From: UBA9619 sp964630665
GTDB taxonomy: Bacteria > Pseudomonadota > Gammaproteobacteria > Arenicellales > UBA868
Direction of reading: 5' to 3'
DNA: 6,126 bases
NCBI GenBank assembly: GCA_964630665.1
Contig: CAZVVN010000124.1
Span: 1 to 6,126 of the forward strand
Shown: positions 5,996 to 6,126 of the stretch, in pieces
Numbering within the stretch: the stretch's first letter is position 1
Layout: each line of letters begins with the position of its first letter
Made by a program: the position numbers and the translations under genes
Notes under the pieces: generated by a model
Told to the model about the DNA's origin: nothing
What the model saw: the letters and a program-made list of their open reading frames with translations, nothing else
Database searches by the model: none

Positions 5996-6126
5996 ATGAA
6001 CATCGACACACTTCAAGCGACAGCACGGGCCATGGTGGCTCCGGGCAAAGGGATACTGGCAATGGACGAGAGTTCGCCCACCTGTAACAAACGTTTTGAG
6101 GCGCTCGGTATTCCAACCACAATTGA
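5996..6126 (+). CDS. fba: Class I fructose-bisphosphate aldolase (EC 4.1.2.13), 5' part only
   Basis: The aldolase cleaves fructose-1,6-bisphosphate to dihydroxyacetone phosphate and glyceraldehyde-3-P, or joins them in gluconeogenesis and the Calvin cycle. Only 43 complete codons are inside the window. They begin MNIDTL and contain VAPGKGILAMDES (14-26) followed by PTCNKRFEALGIPTT. The GKGILAxDES box is the N-terminal signature of the metal-independent, Schiff-base class I aldolases, not of the zinc-dependent class II (FbaA/CbbA) enzymes. The Schiff-base lysine lies beyond the window end, so activity cannot be checked. The start is set by the Shine-Dalgarno site at 5985-5989. The gene lies 96 nt after pyk on the same strand and is probably the next member of the cluster. 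Confidence 0.92.
   Translation, partial: MNIDTLQATARAMVAPGKGILAMDESSPTCNKRFEALGIPTTI

Noticed and set aside
1..6126. Mobile elements, CRISPR arrays, tRNA or rRNA genes, defence or toxin-antitoxin genes
   Set aside because: None was seen on either strand. The window is filled by five housekeeping carbon-metabolism genes.

Overview
The window holds a one-directional cluster of central-carbon genes, all on the + strand: transketolase (tkt), glyceraldehyde-3-phosphate dehydrogenase (gap), phosphoglycerate kinase (pgk), pyruvate kinase (pyk, PykA type) and the first 43 codons of a class I fructose-bisphosphate aldolase (fba). Protein sequence features point to a proteobacterium, most likely a gammaproteobacterium: the transketolase, Pgk and PykA share long motifs with the E. 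coli enzymes, and the gene order resembles the tkt/gap/pgk/pyk/fba clusters of many autotrophic and heterotrophic Gammaproteobacteria. The DNA is fairly GC-rich in the genes, and there are more AT-rich stretches before tkt and before fba. A run of exactly 100 Ns suggests a draft or metagenomic scaffold. Genus cannot be told from this window.

Layout: 1-62 is the tkt leader, with a Shine-Dalgarno site and a weak LysR-regulator-like motif. tkt occupies 63-2102, followed by a 94-nt spacer. gap starts at 2197 behind a strong Shine-Dalgarno site and runs into the N block (3195-3294), which removes the end of gap, the gap-pgk spacer and about the first 32 codons of pgk. pgk is then readable to 4378. 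After a 60-nt spacer, pyk starts at 4439 or 4448 and ends at 5899. A 96-nt spacer with a small hairpin and a short upstream frame leads to fba at 5996, which is cut by the window end. No intrinsic terminator was seen between the genes, which fits co-transcription.

Together the products connect fructose-1,6-bisphosphate and the triose phosphates to 3-phosphoglycerate (Fba, Gap, Pgk), to pyruvate (Pyk, after mutase and enolase encoded elsewhere), and to the pentose phosphates (Tkt). Fba, Gap, Pgk and Tkt are reversible and serve glycolysis, gluconeogenesis, the non-oxidative pentose phosphate pathway and, if Rubisco and phosphoribulokinase exist elsewhere in the genome, the Calvin cycle. Pyk is effectively irreversible and catabolic. 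No Rubisco, phosphoribulokinase or regulator gene is visible, so autotrophy cannot be claimed.

Nothing here amounts to an undescribed biological system. The points most worth a second look are at RNA or DNA level around pyk: a perfect 10-bp hairpin inside its early coding region, and a 9-bp tandem duplication that doubles its start codon in a place with no good Shine-Dalgarno site.
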